Source: Talinum fruticosum (taxonomy: Eukaryota > Streptophyta > Magnoliopsida > Caryophyllales > Talinaceae). Taken from it: 64,000 bases of DNA. The number at the start of each line of letters is the position of its first letter. The first letter of the stretch is position 1. The stretch is taken from positions 1,178,001-1,242,000 of the forward strand of contig JAITYX010000047.1 in the NCBI GenBank assembly GCA_021018815.1. The letters run 5' to 3'. This document shows positions 50,208 through 61,272 of the stretch, in pieces. The notes under the pieces are model-generated. The model worked only from the letters and a program-made list of their open reading frames with translations, was not told where the DNA came from and did no database searches. The translations under genes were made by a program, and so were the position numbers.

Positions 50208-50680
50208 TCAGTGGCTATATGGGGATGGATGAGGTGTCAATGGAAGCTTGAGCTTGTCAACCATAGTCTTGGAAGTCACATTGGTGCAACTTCCTCCATT
50301 AATGATCAAGGAGCAAACTTTTCCACTAACTGTGCATCTCCTGGTTTTCAGGTCTAGAAGCCAAACCATTGAGAGTTCTTTCATTAGGTCCTTCTTCTTC
50401 TTCTTCTTCTTCCTCCTGAAATTTTGCACTTAACCAATGTGATGATCTTATTGGGACCTGTGGAGGCAATGTGCCCTAATCCCTGAAACATCTCCTGGTT
50501 TCGAAGGGTTAGGGGTGGATTTCTGAGGTGTTTTGGGGCTTGAGGCGCATGGGGTTTTTGGTTGAGGGGATGAGGTTGGTGTGTTTGTGGCTGAGACATA
50601 GGGGGTTTGGAGTAGGTGTAGGTTCTGTTCGGGGTTTTGGATACTTCACTCTTCCCCTTGATCCTTTTCTGCAAGTCCAC
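50208..50680 (-). pseudogene. Gag tail and aspartic protease fragments
   Basis: The frame at 50,208-50,429 carries CSLIINGGSCTNVTSKTMVDKL, a retropepsin core in which the catalytic Asp of DGGS is replaced by Asn, so it is inactive as it stands. The frame at 50,384-50,680 is a Pro/Gln-rich gag tail similar to 37,135-37,300. Confidence 0.75.
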
Positions 50681-51050
50681 CTTGTGAGCTAGAGAGTTCA
50701 GCTCTAAGGGTATAGCTCAACAATGTTGGCTATTTTCTCCTCCAATCCTGTTAAGTATCTCACAAATGTCTGTCGATCATCCTCATACAAATCACACTTC
50801 CAGAATAGATGCTCAATTGCAACTGTCTTTGAGCCTTGTCTCAAATTCTACATGTTCCTTAAGTTGTCCCACAAGTAGTGATCTGACAGGAACTTCTCCT
50901 TCAGCTTATCCCTCATCTTTCTCCATGTCCTGATCTACTCATTTCCTCTTTTAACGCTTGTTCTGGAGGTTTTGCCACCAGACAGTGAGCTACCAATTTA
51001 ACCTTCTTGGAGTTCGGCACTTCTTTGTAGTCAAAGACTCTCTCTGTTTA

Positions 51051-51165
51051 AAGCCAGTCAAGAGAGAGTCTGGATTCAACTTTCCTTCTTCGAGTTTGAT
51101 ACCAAAGTTGACATCCCAAATTCAAAGAAGGAAAGTTGAATTCAGACCTCTCTCTTGACTGGCTT
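51051..51165. repeat. Foldback (inverted repeat) with 50-bp arms
   Basis: Arms 51,051-51,099 and 51,116-51,165 are reverse complements at about 46 of 50 positions (AAGCCAGTCAAGAGAGAG at the outer end), with a loop near 16 nt. It sits in the gag region of the 48,833 element. Confidence 0.85.
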
Positions 51166-52359
51166 GAAGTTTCAAAGTTGCTCCTCTCTTGTCTTCTGCC
51201 ATGTCTTCTTCTAGGGGTAGGAGAAATCTTCTCATGAAGTTTCAAGACTTTCCAGAACTTCTTCTGAACCACCGTATAGACACTTGCATCCCTGGACCCT
51301 CGCAGGTTCAGGTTTCTTTCTCTCATCAGTTTCCCTAACTCAGATGCTAGGTAGTTGTTTCTTGCCTCCAGCTCTTGCCTTTTGTTTCCTGTTCAGGCCA
51401 CCTACAGGTGTGAGGCAAGTTACAAAAGAACCTTTTGTGACTGTTTTTGTGTTCTGGCTAAGGGTTGTGTTTAATCTGAATGAGCTCGGCCAAGGAGGGT
51501 AGGCAAAAGCTCTAATACCCTTTGATGTATTCAAGCTCACACTCAAGCAAGCTCAAAGGAATCGAGCAGATTTCACTCAAACAAGCATATCTGGAAAAAT
51601 GGAAAATTCTGAGCTGAATGAACAAGGCTAAATCCTGATTGACTTAGATGATACAGAAAAACCACACCTAGGACAGTTTAGGGGCTGCCTTGAAACTTGT
51701 TTAGATACAGAAACACCACCAGCAAGCTTGTAAAGACCTAGTAGATCACCACTTGATTGGCAGACCAAGGTACAACAACTAGGAGTTTCAAGGGGGCAAG
51801 TTTGATTCCATAAATTGCAGTCTATTTACTCAACTTCACTGTCTGTCTTTTACAAAGCTGAGACGGGGCTTATATAGTGGCCTTTTCCCTCCAAAGTGAC
51901 ATACCTAGCTGCGAAGGAAAGATTATAGATAACCATACTTAACTTGCAGCTAATTACAGTGATTAAGCTTACGTCAAACTCAAAAACTAAGCTTAAGCCA
52001 AATTGAAAAACTGCAAAAACTGAAACTGCACAAAAGTGGGAGTTTGGATTGGAGTTGTAACCAATCAAAAATGCTGCATATCTTCCATGTTGCACCTTTT
52101 TTTGACCTGCCGGATTATTGCTGGAAAAGAGTGGGCAATGATGAGGGCCAATCACATCCAAGACACCAAGTAGCTTCCCATTGGACCACACTTACTGGTG
52201 CTGCCTGCCTAGCTGTTTAAGCTTGCTGAATCATCTGCTAGCAGCGAACTTGCCAACTGTTTCGGGCTCTCGAGTTGCTACATTTTCTGGTTAGGTTTTC
52301 AAGGCCCTAACACATGTAATCAAATACTAACAACATGCCTAAAACATAATTAAAACCAT

Positions 52360-52723
52360 TCAATTATTACAAAACAAAATTGCAAATGATGTCCAGAAAA
52401 TGAAAAATTCTGCTACAGAATAGGAACTCAATGTGCTGATCATGGTGATCAAGCTTGGACAGTCCTCTTCATTGATTTGCACCATTTCGTGCATGCCTGA
52501 CTTGAACATGACCATGACATCTTTGATCTGCACTGCAACCATCTCCTTCTGCACTCCCTTGCCCTTCAGCTATCCTGCACACCCTGGGACAGAGTTGAGG
52601 GGTCTGAAACCTTGCTGAGAGTCTCTGAAGATGGAGTACCTCCATCATGTACCTTGAGAAAGAATCATGCACTTTTCTTAGGATTAAAGCAGCTAGTTCA
52701 TGGATTAAAATATCCTGCCTCAC
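52360..52723 (-). pseudogene. Coding-like antisense fragment, unknown
   Basis: Two overlapping minus strand frames (52,469-52,723 and 52,360-52,554) have balanced composition, e.g. DVMVMFKSGMHEMVQINEED, and look like a frameshifted exon. No family was recognised. Confidence 0.25.
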
Positions 52724-53944
52724 TCATGATGGTGACTTGTACTGGCTGACTTGGGAGTACATAACCCCGTCGCCAACCAAAAAAAAAAAAGAACATGGGT
52801 GGGAGGGGGCCATGAATTTTCTACAGGCTCTAACTACAGCTATTGTAATTGTGCAGCTGACGTTCATTGCAGAATGACACCCTTTGACAGCTTTACATGA
52901 GCAGTATAGTGGACCTCGATCAAGTTGGATGGCTTTGGCTGTAGCATGCAACGATGTTGATATTCATAACGTATATATGCTTCATCCCTTGTAAATCTCT
53001 TGATGCAACACCCGTATGAAGAATTCATTTGTCCTGTTTGATGGCAGGTTTATAGATTGTGAATGAACTTTGATTGTGTAGTGTGGAATTGGAACTTCCA
53101 ATAACTTGGTTTGTGTAGATCTTCTGGCTAGATACCTTCTGTTACCCCCCTTGACTGCCCTTCAATACTAAATCATTACGAAACAGAAATTACCATATAA
53201 GAGTTTGCACCACATGCCATTGCTGGCTTGCTGCTTTCGTTGCCATTCCTGTGATTTTGATTTTTAAGGCATTATAATCTTGGGTTTTTACAGAAACAAA
53301 GTGAATTTAGCAAACTATTTGACAGTTGCATTGTAGTGGGTAGGCCATTAGACGATTATCTTTTGATTATCTTACAGATGGCGACTGTCTGAACATATCA
53401 ACTTAGGTGACAAAGACCAGTTAGGTAAGAGGCAATTGGGTATGGAGTAAGCCCTCGAAGCAAAAGTACTGTGGACATTGATGTGGATTACAGTAAAAAG
53501 TGAGGAACTTTTCTGGAGACCAGTAGAAAATACTTGCATTCAATAACTCAGATCAATTCTAAACTAGATGGGTCTCGGCAAAATAAGCAACCCAATTTGA
53601 CTTGTTAAGAAGATCAAAATGGATTTTCCCAGGATTTGCGCAGTTGAAAATGGTGTTGTGTACTTATCTTCTCAATAATCTTGTTTGAGAAGCAGATGTT
53701 AGATCTTAATATTGACATGAATCTAGAATAACTGATATTTGAATGAAGTTGAATAGATAATAATCTTGTTTGATAAGCCGATGTTACATCTAAATATTGA
53801 CGTGAATCTAGAATAGTAGAGATTTGAAGAAGTTGAATTTGTTGATCCTGTCGATTTATTTTGTTTTGATTTGGTAACATATTTGCTAGATTTGATGAGA
53901 TACACTAGCTTTCAAACCCTTATGACCGACGTGCTATTTTAAAA

Positions 53945-54505
53945 TTGTAGTTATAATTCAAGATTGGAGAGTGCATATACCTTACCCTGCCTAAACCTGC
54001 TCTAGGCGGGGTCCTTGTAGGGTTAGGCACTTGAGAAATGTTACTAATGGTGCCCATCAAATGTGGCTCCAGTTTCATTCTTTAACAGAGCTTTCATAGC
54101 TGGCTCACCAAGTGGAGCCTGTAACAGAGACTTCATAGCTGGCTCGCCAAGGGAGCCCTGAGGGTTTGACCTGACAATGGTGCTTAATTTGCTTCCTCAT
54201 GTTAGGCAGTCATTGAGAAAGGTTGCTCAAGTTTCTCGAGCCCTTTCTACCACGCCTATTCTTTCCTTTCCTATTCTATCCACCTTTTTTCGGCTCATGT
54301 TTTGAATATCCATCGGGGGCCCTATCTAAGGATCGATCCTCCGACCCTAGACCCTTAAAGGTTAGGTGGTGATCATCAATTGATGATACATGTTGTCCTC
54401 TAATAATAAATAAAGTTATGTTTTCAAAACATTTCAATATGCATACTCTATCCGTACTTATATGAGCTTCGGTAGCCCATCCAAATGAGTAATCTATGTG
54501 TGCTG
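53945..54505. repeat. Dispersed repeat, copy B
   Basis: Second copy of the repeat at 48,301-48,832, with a local duplication of the ..CATAGCTGGCTC(A/G)CCAAG.. word at 54,093-54,151. Unlike copy A it is not interrupted by an LTR. Confidence 0.8.
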
Positions 54506-54559
54506 ATGGAAACACCTCATCCTTAGTCACTACTAGTAGGGTTTCAGACCTTTCAAACT

Positions 54560-55130
54560 AGTCTAAGGAAGTACAAGTTGAGTACTATGTTAAGAGAACC
54601 GACCCGATCATCGACCCAGTTGGATGAGCGGGTCAATGGTTCAACGAGGTTGGATCTTTTAAATCGGATTAGACCGGTTGACCCGATTTATTAGTTGGAT
54701 CGGATTGAATCTTATTTTTCTCTCCCCTTCTCCCTTCCCTTCACACCATTTTTTCACTTTACTCCTTTTCCTCCCCACATTCCCTTGCTCTCTCCTCCCC
54801 CATCCTCTTTCTCTCTCCTCCTCGCCATCTTTCTTTTTCTCTTCCTTTCGCAGCCCCCTCCCCTCATGGCCTTGGCCATGGCCATGCCTCCATCCGGTTG
54901 TTTCTCTCCTAGACCTTGTCGCTATATGAAGAGGAAAAAAAAAAAACTCGTCCTAACCACGGGTCGGACGTGTTGTCCGGGTCACTCGAGTCAATCGGAT
55001 TCAAACGGTTTTTCCTGGTTGATATTGAGAACGTTTTTAAAAGTAACCGGGCCATTGATTTGGCCGGTTCTCGGTCCAATCGGTTCAACCGACCGCTCCG
55101 GTCCGATTAGGTCGAGTGGTAAGGAAGACT
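54560..55130. repeat. Repetitive GAACCGACCCGAT-rich segment
   Basis: The left end (54,597-54,700) and right end (55,030-55,125) are dense in ACCCGAT, CCGGTT and GGTTCAACCGA words, as in ends of plant non-autonomous elements, with a CT-rich middle. Terminal repeats and target duplication could not be fixed. Confidence 0.35.
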
Positions 55131-55139
55131 GGGAAAAGT

Positions 55140-55800
55140 TGAATGCAGCACATGTTAAGGCGAGTCATGACCATATTCACCTCGACCATGCAAGAAGGCA
55201 TCATTGGCCTTACTCGGGGTTACCAAGAAGCTCGGACGAGTACATGTTGGCCTACACGGTACATGTGGTAGCACCAATAGATCCCATTAAGTACATTCTT
55301 AAACAATCGACCATTAGTAGCAATGAGGGCACCCCTCTCCGGGAACAAGTCTTGTGTAAAGCTTTCAGCCCTTGTCCTTCTCTCAGGATAAGGACGTCTT
55401 CGAGACATATTATGAGGATTTTTAAGAAATCCACACTAGTTTTCCGAAAGAGTAAGAAAACAAGCTCAAGAGCTAGTAAAAGAAGCAAAAAGAGGAATTG
55501 TGAAGATGTGCATAATGAGCTTCCAAGTCCCCTCCTTTTATAGGCAAAATGGGTTGGCATTTTTAAAATAAGGCAAAAATAAAACCTCTTCCTGATTGAT
55601 CGGATGCACGCTCCACGACTACAGATCGCCTAAGGCATAGCCGGTGTCGGGTTCCAAAGCCTGGCCGGTTTAGCGATGAAGCGTCGGATGGCGTAGGTGT
55701 GGCATGTAGTCGGTGCTGGTTACGGCAAGCATGGCTGACATCTCCGACAGGTCATGCGAGCAAGTAGGCTCCTGGGGGCCACCATTTCAGCCTTTTGCAG
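55140..55800 (-). mobile_element. LTR fragment with TATA promoter, minus orientation
   Basis: Minus strand CCTATAAAAGGAGG at 55,533-55,546 is followed by a pyrimidine-rich leader-like stretch toward 55,300. The same 14-mer occurs in + orientation at 18,847. Neither end was determined. An 282-codon + strand frame that runs through it is not credible as a gene. Confidence 0.5.
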
Positions 55801-57880
55801 CTTTGATTTTTAGTATTCTTTGACTGAAGTATTCATTGAACTTGTGAGATACAATCATCATATTTATATCATATCATATATCATCATCAAATAGATGATA
55901 CAAAGTTGAGCCATTCATCATGAGTTTGACAAGTGTCACAGTTTAATTGGGCTTTTCTTTCTTGTTTTCTTTTTTTTTTTGGTTTGGGGCATGTGATGTG
56001 GTATTCATAACACTAACTTGAATGCAAAATAAATGATAATTATTATGTAACATACTTAAAGGATGTAAAAATGAAATTATTACCGTTAAAGAAAGGAATA
56101 AAAATATATAGATTATAACATCTTTAAATAGTAATTTTTATATTAGATGGTTTTATCAATTATTTTCACAATAATTACCTTTTTTCTGAGCTCTTTCCCT
56201 AATTACATTTTACTTTTATTTCATATTCTTCTAAAATGAGATCAGTTCATTTAAACAAATTGTGCTGACTTATAGTTTGTTTTCAAATCTATCAAAAATA
56301 TATCGGCCATGCGAAGTACATTATTTAGGCTAGTTACAAGTCAATGAATATGCAATTTGTATTTAATATGTACGGCTAATTAATGCAAGGCATTTTCTTT
56401 TATAGTAACATAAATGCATGGATAAATAGTTAGATTCTATTCCATCAAGTCACATTAAAATTGGCTTGAGTTTTTTACCAGTGAATACGAGTGTTTTCAA
56501 TAATATATTGTTTGTATTTTGAGGATAAAGTGGTTGAGCTATGGGATAATAGACTCAAATTTCGGAATTGTTATATAATAGTTTCTAATTTATGGTACAA
56601 GGTAAGGCAAAGATAAGTATGTTTTTTACCTTGTGGAGATGGAAATAAGTTAGATTTATGAAGTTAAAAAAAAAAAGAAAAAGAAAAGGGAGCTTTTTTC
56701 TCTAAGTCTAGCTTACAAGACATGCCAAGGATTACAATATAATTTTACCAAATTAGGCGTAAGATTTTATCGTTTTTCTCTATTGTGTGATTGAGATATT
56801 ATGAAATATGAGCATATATTTTAAAAAGAGGTGTAAATGACTTGTATATAAAATAAAATTAGAAGATAAAATTAAACGAAAAGCTTAACTAATATACTCA
56901 AGATTTTAAGAGCAATTGCAATGCAAGATCATGTGATCTAATTTTGTCCATGTGACCAATTCATATTGCTTGCAACGCATATTTCATTTAATTCGAGGTC
57001 GATCCGCGTGCATGGTCGCTCGTGTACTCAATCTGCCTGCGTTTCCATCTTGCATCATTTTTATTTTTTATTTTATTTTGTTTTTACCAGTGTTTCCATA
57101 TTTAAAGAAAAAAATAAATGAAATATGTATATTTGTGAACCAAGAGTGTAGAGGTAATGGATTGAGTTCCACTAAATTGGATTATGAGATGATGTGGAAG
57201 GTGTAGACACTCACATATAATCCAAAATTTTAGATCATGGATGCAGATGCTCTAAATTAAGCTGTTAGATTATGACATAATTGGATACTTCTCTATAAAC
57301 TAAATTTGTTTAGCATTTAGTCCATGAGGGAAAAAATAGAATAAAAGAGTAAAAGTTGAAAAAACATTACAAAGTTTTTAATTTTTTGATAACGGTCAAG
57401 GCTAAACTTTGTACATGAATGTGTACATTGAATACCAATTTCGAACACTTTGTAAAGTATTTCAATTATAAATTACGCACATAATCTTAAAACACTTTGT
57501 AAAATATTTTAAAGCGTACGTTTAATCACTCTACATTTTACATATTATCACATTTGGGTACATAAAATAGGGCATATTCAAATGAATAATATAATTTGTG
57601 CAAGGATGAAGTTGTTTGCATCCAAAATTCAAAAAGATTAAAATTTTAAAAATGTTGCATGCTCAACCATAAATGCAAGGACACAAGGGTGGTAGGAAAA
57701 CCGGCCATAAGGACGAGGGAAGAAGAACAATAAAGTGCAATGGAATTATTAATAACTAGAAAAAAAGATAGAAATAGAAAAATAATCATATTTGTTTTTT
57801 TAAAAAAAAGTTTGATCCAACGAAAAGCTATCATTTAGTTTTCTTTTATGAAATAAAAAATAATCATATTGTTGGAACTT
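55800..57880. other. AT-rich gene-free stretch
   Basis: No exon-like frame, LTR or inverted repeat was recognised over 2 kb. Probably intergenic. Confidence 0.5.
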
Positions 57881-58029
57881 CGGCATCTTTCTCTCTCTCT
57901 GGTACTGTACCTGTACCCAAACACAGCTCAGACCCAGATTGATCATAGGTAGAGCTTCTCTTTCTTCCGGTTGAACTGTTGCTGTTTAGTCACAGATCGT
58001 TCATGGCTACTACGTGAAACAGAACCTCA

Positions 58030-58064
<35 letters not shown>
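58030..58064. repeat. (CT)n microsatellite
   Basis: CT tract of about 16 units with one G interruption, in a probable 5'UTR, 40 bp before the candidate first exon. Confidence 0.9.
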
Positions 58065-58065
<1 letters not shown>

Positions 58066-58104
58066 CCTGTAATCTTGGCGGGTGTCTTCTTGGCGGCTGA
58101 TGCA

Positions 58105-58152
58105 ATGCCGGAGCAACAACTCCCTGCTGATTTGAGGAAATCTTCGGAACCT
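58105..58152 (+). CDS. Candidate first coding exon of an unidentified gene
   Basis: After a CT-rich leader-like block (57,880-58,070) an ATG at 58,105 opens MPEQQLPADLRKSSEP and meets a good donor, GGAACCT|GTAAGC. An in-frame upstream start giving MAGVFLAADAMPEQQ is also possible, and a tiny ATG-GCT-ACT-ACG-TGA frame precedes it at 58,003. Later exons were not found, so the gene may be cut by the retroelement at 59.5 kb or continue beyond the window. Product not recognised. Confidence 0.3.
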
Positions 58153-59150
58153 GTAAGCATCAACTTTGTTTCTACTGAATGCATTTCTTCCAGATGCAAT
58201 TATTTAGCTATCTGGAACAATTTTCTCCTTATTTGGTGTACATTTGCTGAAGGTATCGTTGTTGAATGTCAATTTTTCGATTAGCTTTTTCCCCTTTGCG
58301 GATACGCTATGTGGTGGATCTTGCGTGGTTGCCTTACTGGGTTGGTTTTGTGATGTTGGAGAGAGAATACGAAATGGGTATTATTAATTTTGTCGGTGTT
58401 TAGTGTCCTCGAGTGTTCTACGTGTGATTGTAGCTATGATTTTGTTGGGCTATTCGGTGGTTGATTGAAGTCGCTGATGAGGTTAACCATAGGAACGTCC
58501 TCAAGAGGATTGAGGTAGATCTCAAAATGTCGGAAGATTAGGTGTATTTAAAGACAAACTTCTATTTGATTGGATTTCTTAGGGGCTTTGTGGAAGTGGA
58601 ACAGTGTTAACAGAAGGAATTTGGCTTGAATTTTTGCGACTCTAATTGAAAATTCTATATATTTCCAGGTTGGGTTTCTTGGGGACTCAATCATGGTGGT
58701 TTTTCTTTTTTTTTTTTTTTTTTGGGGGGGTGTGAGAGTGGAGGAGAGAAGAACTATGTTAGCAATATGAAACCTTATTTGTAACGTAAATGAGTCGGGC
58801 TTTGAGGGTTACTGGGTTGTGACTTCTTTCTGCTCTTTTTTTTTTTTTTGGGGGGTTAATGATTTGAATTATCCTTGTGGGGAGGTTAATCCTTTGAAAT
58901 TATTTCAACTTCAAGCCAGTGTCAGTCAGTTCCCACCTTCTCAGGGTGTGACCAGACTGACCTTTTTGTTATCGCTACATGGATTTTGTCAATCATTATG
59001 AGGTGGTTTAGTTTCCTTCTGAATTATGTTGATTTTATTGAGTTGAGAGGTTCGGCTGGCTTTCTATGGAGAGCAATCTTAATTATTCAGAGATCCGAAA
59101 ATGCCTGCTGTATCTGGCAGGTAACCACTTGGTTCACTGTCATCATCCTC

Positions 59151-59499
59151 ATTGTTTGTAACTTTGTATCAGTGGTTTTTGTTAGTCAAGATGTTGGAAA
59201 TTTAAAATGATTTGGCAAAATTAATGATTTTAGAGTTTTTATTCCATTTTAGACTTAATTACTGTTCTTACCGTCCAGTATACCTTGCTGGAGCCATTTT
59301 GATGTACCTAGGAGCTTCAAGGGAAGATGGGTAGAAACTTGGCTCATTATTTGTAACTTCGTATCAGTGGTTTTTGTCAGTCAAGATGTTGGAAATTTAA
59401 AATGATTTGGAAAAATTCATGAGGTTAGAGGTTATCCTTTCTGGAGTCATTTTGATGTACCTAGGAGCCTCAAGGGAAGATGGGTAGAAACTTGGCTCA
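59151..59499. repeat. Two-copy tandem duplication of about 195 bp
   Basis: 59,151-59,347 and 59,348-59,499 share GTATCAGTGGTTTTTGT.AG, CAAGATGTTGGAAATTTAAA and CCTAGGAGC.TCAAGGGAAG; the second copy has a 42-bp deletion. The second copy runs directly into the LTR sequence. Confidence 0.85.
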
Positions 59500-61272
59500 G
59501 AAGAGCCAAAACCGAGAAGCAAGGGTTGAACTCGCAAAGGGGGATTTTGGGAGATTTGTGGAGGGGAAAGAGGGGATAAGTGGGGAGCTGAAATTTGGTG
59601 AGGAAGTAGTTTGGTGGCTGATGTTTATGAGGGGGAAAGAGGGGGAGCAAAAGACGTGAAGGGAAAAGAGGGGAAGCCCCAAAGCAGCCCAAACCACAAG
59701 AGAGACCTCGGTTGAGCAATCTTGGGACTTTTGAGGAGGGGAAGTGAGGGGTTGGAAAATGGGCTGGAAGTGACGTGAGGGGACAGGAAGTTGGCTGTAT
59801 TTTGTGAGGGCAAAAGTGGGGATAAAAATGGTGAAGAGATATAAAGAAGGGGAACAAAGAGCCACAAGTTTCGGTATAAGCTAAATAACAAGAAGGAAAG
59901 TAAAAGGGGAATAGGCTAAAACAAACCAAGGTCAGAAAAATCTCACTTTGAAAAGGTTTAGGAGGCTCCTCAAATGCTCCTTAAGGGATCGAAACACCAC
60001 CCAAAAGAAGGTACTTGAGCCAAATTGGAAATAAGCAAGGATGACTAAGATTACCAAGGATAAGTGACACCACCTTGGGAATCTTAGGGCTCTTAATCTA
60101 ATTTAGGGATAAGGCTCACCACCCTAAATTAGACTAAAACTCACTTGAGCATCACTTAGTTAGCTTAAACTAAGATATTTAAGTGAGGATTCAAAGGGAA
60201 GAGCTAAGTTCAGCTCTCTTTCTCATTCAACCAAAAACCGATTTTTGCAAAAGCAAGGCTTACATATTTATATTCCCTTAAGTCCTAAGTCTAAACATTT
60301 AATCTAAGGTGATGTGCCAAGACGACAGGCTACATGCCTCACCTACGCACCTCACCTCCTGAAACGAGTGGAATTATGCGTAGTTCCGAGGAGGTCGAAG
60401 GGACTCTAAAACGATAACAAGACAAGTAAAAGACCAAGAACGGTTAATCACCCTAGAATAGATGATTAACAATGGTAACCAGATGTCGAGATAACAAGAG
60501 CAAGATAGATTAGGATTATCTAAGGATATAGTCACACCACCAAGGATAAAGCTAGGGCGCTAATCACACTTAGAGACACAGTCACACCACTCTAAGTATA
60601 ACTAGAGTCTTCAACCTAATTATGCTACTAATTAGACAGGCAAAAGAGAATTTAGGTTTGTAAGGAGCTTAGCTCAACTTAACTTAGCATATAGATGAAG
60701 ATTCAAAATCAAGTTTTTCTTACAAGAGAAGGCCTATGCATATTTATAGGGCCTTTGATCAAGGTTACTTCACTCTAATCCAAGGTTATAAATCCCTTTT
60801 ACAATCCAAAGGCTCGATGCATTCAGAATAATAAAGGACAAAAAGTAACATAATTACAACATAAATAGGAGGGGACCACAGAATCAGCCAACGTGAACAG
60901 ATACGAAATAGTAGAATTTTGAGGAAAGTACGAAATAGGATGTTAAGAGCCGAAGTAGATATCACCACATTTTCTCTGCATTCCGATCCTTAAACTTTCC
61001 CTTTACGCTTTGCTGATGATGCCCAAGTAGATCTAAGTATAGCTACAAAAATGGTTTGAGCTCACAAGACTGTTGACTCGTAAAAGATCAACTTAGAGAC
61101 TTATTATCACTGAATAACTTGAGACAAGTCTTGTCCGGTCCCTTACTCCTGTCTCCGACAAGTATTTCGACTCCCTTGAGGCTTGTGTCAAAAGTGAGGA
61201 CTCGGAAATGTCATGTGGCTCGGGAGGTTCTCATTATCGGTTAGAATCCAGCTTGGGGTGCTCTTCCTATCA
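59500..61272 (-). mobile_element. 3' LTR region of a Ty3/gypsy element, minus orientation
   Basis: The minus strand LTR starts TGATAGGAAGAGCACC at 61,272, right after a GTCGGGAGGA polypurine-like tract that follows the integrase stop. Two TATA-like boxes occur on the minus strand: CCCTATAAATATGC near 60,743 and GGGAATATAAATATG near 60,262. The block 60,480-60,780 resembles 60,070-60,290, so two related LTR ends may be stacked here. The 59,500-59,860 part matches the fragment at 29,870. Confidence 0.7.

Larger units (their letters stand above)
48833..52312 (-). mobile_element. Ty3/gypsy retrotransposon, internally deleted
   Basis: Direct LTRs at 48,833-about 49,453 and 51,523-52,312 (790 bp) share TGATGTATTCAAGCTCAC, CAAAGTGACATACCTAG and GATGAGGGC blocks. 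Minus strand order is right LTR, a primer-site word (GGTATTAGAGC) at 51,510-51,520, gag tail, protease and reverse-transcriptase N-terminus, then the left LTR, which lacks its last 170 bp. Most of RT, all RNase H and all integrase are missing. No target duplication matches. Confidence 0.85.

Noticed and set aside
54695..55543. 282-codon + strand open frame
   Set aside because: It runs through a CT-rich tract, a repetitive CCGGTT-rich segment and an antisense LTR promoter. Composition follows the repeats and no domain is recognisable.
59447..59929. 160-, 122- and 88-codon Pro/Leu/Phe-rich minus strand frames
   Set aside because: They lie in the purine-rich part of an LTR that recurs at 29,870; composition artefacts.
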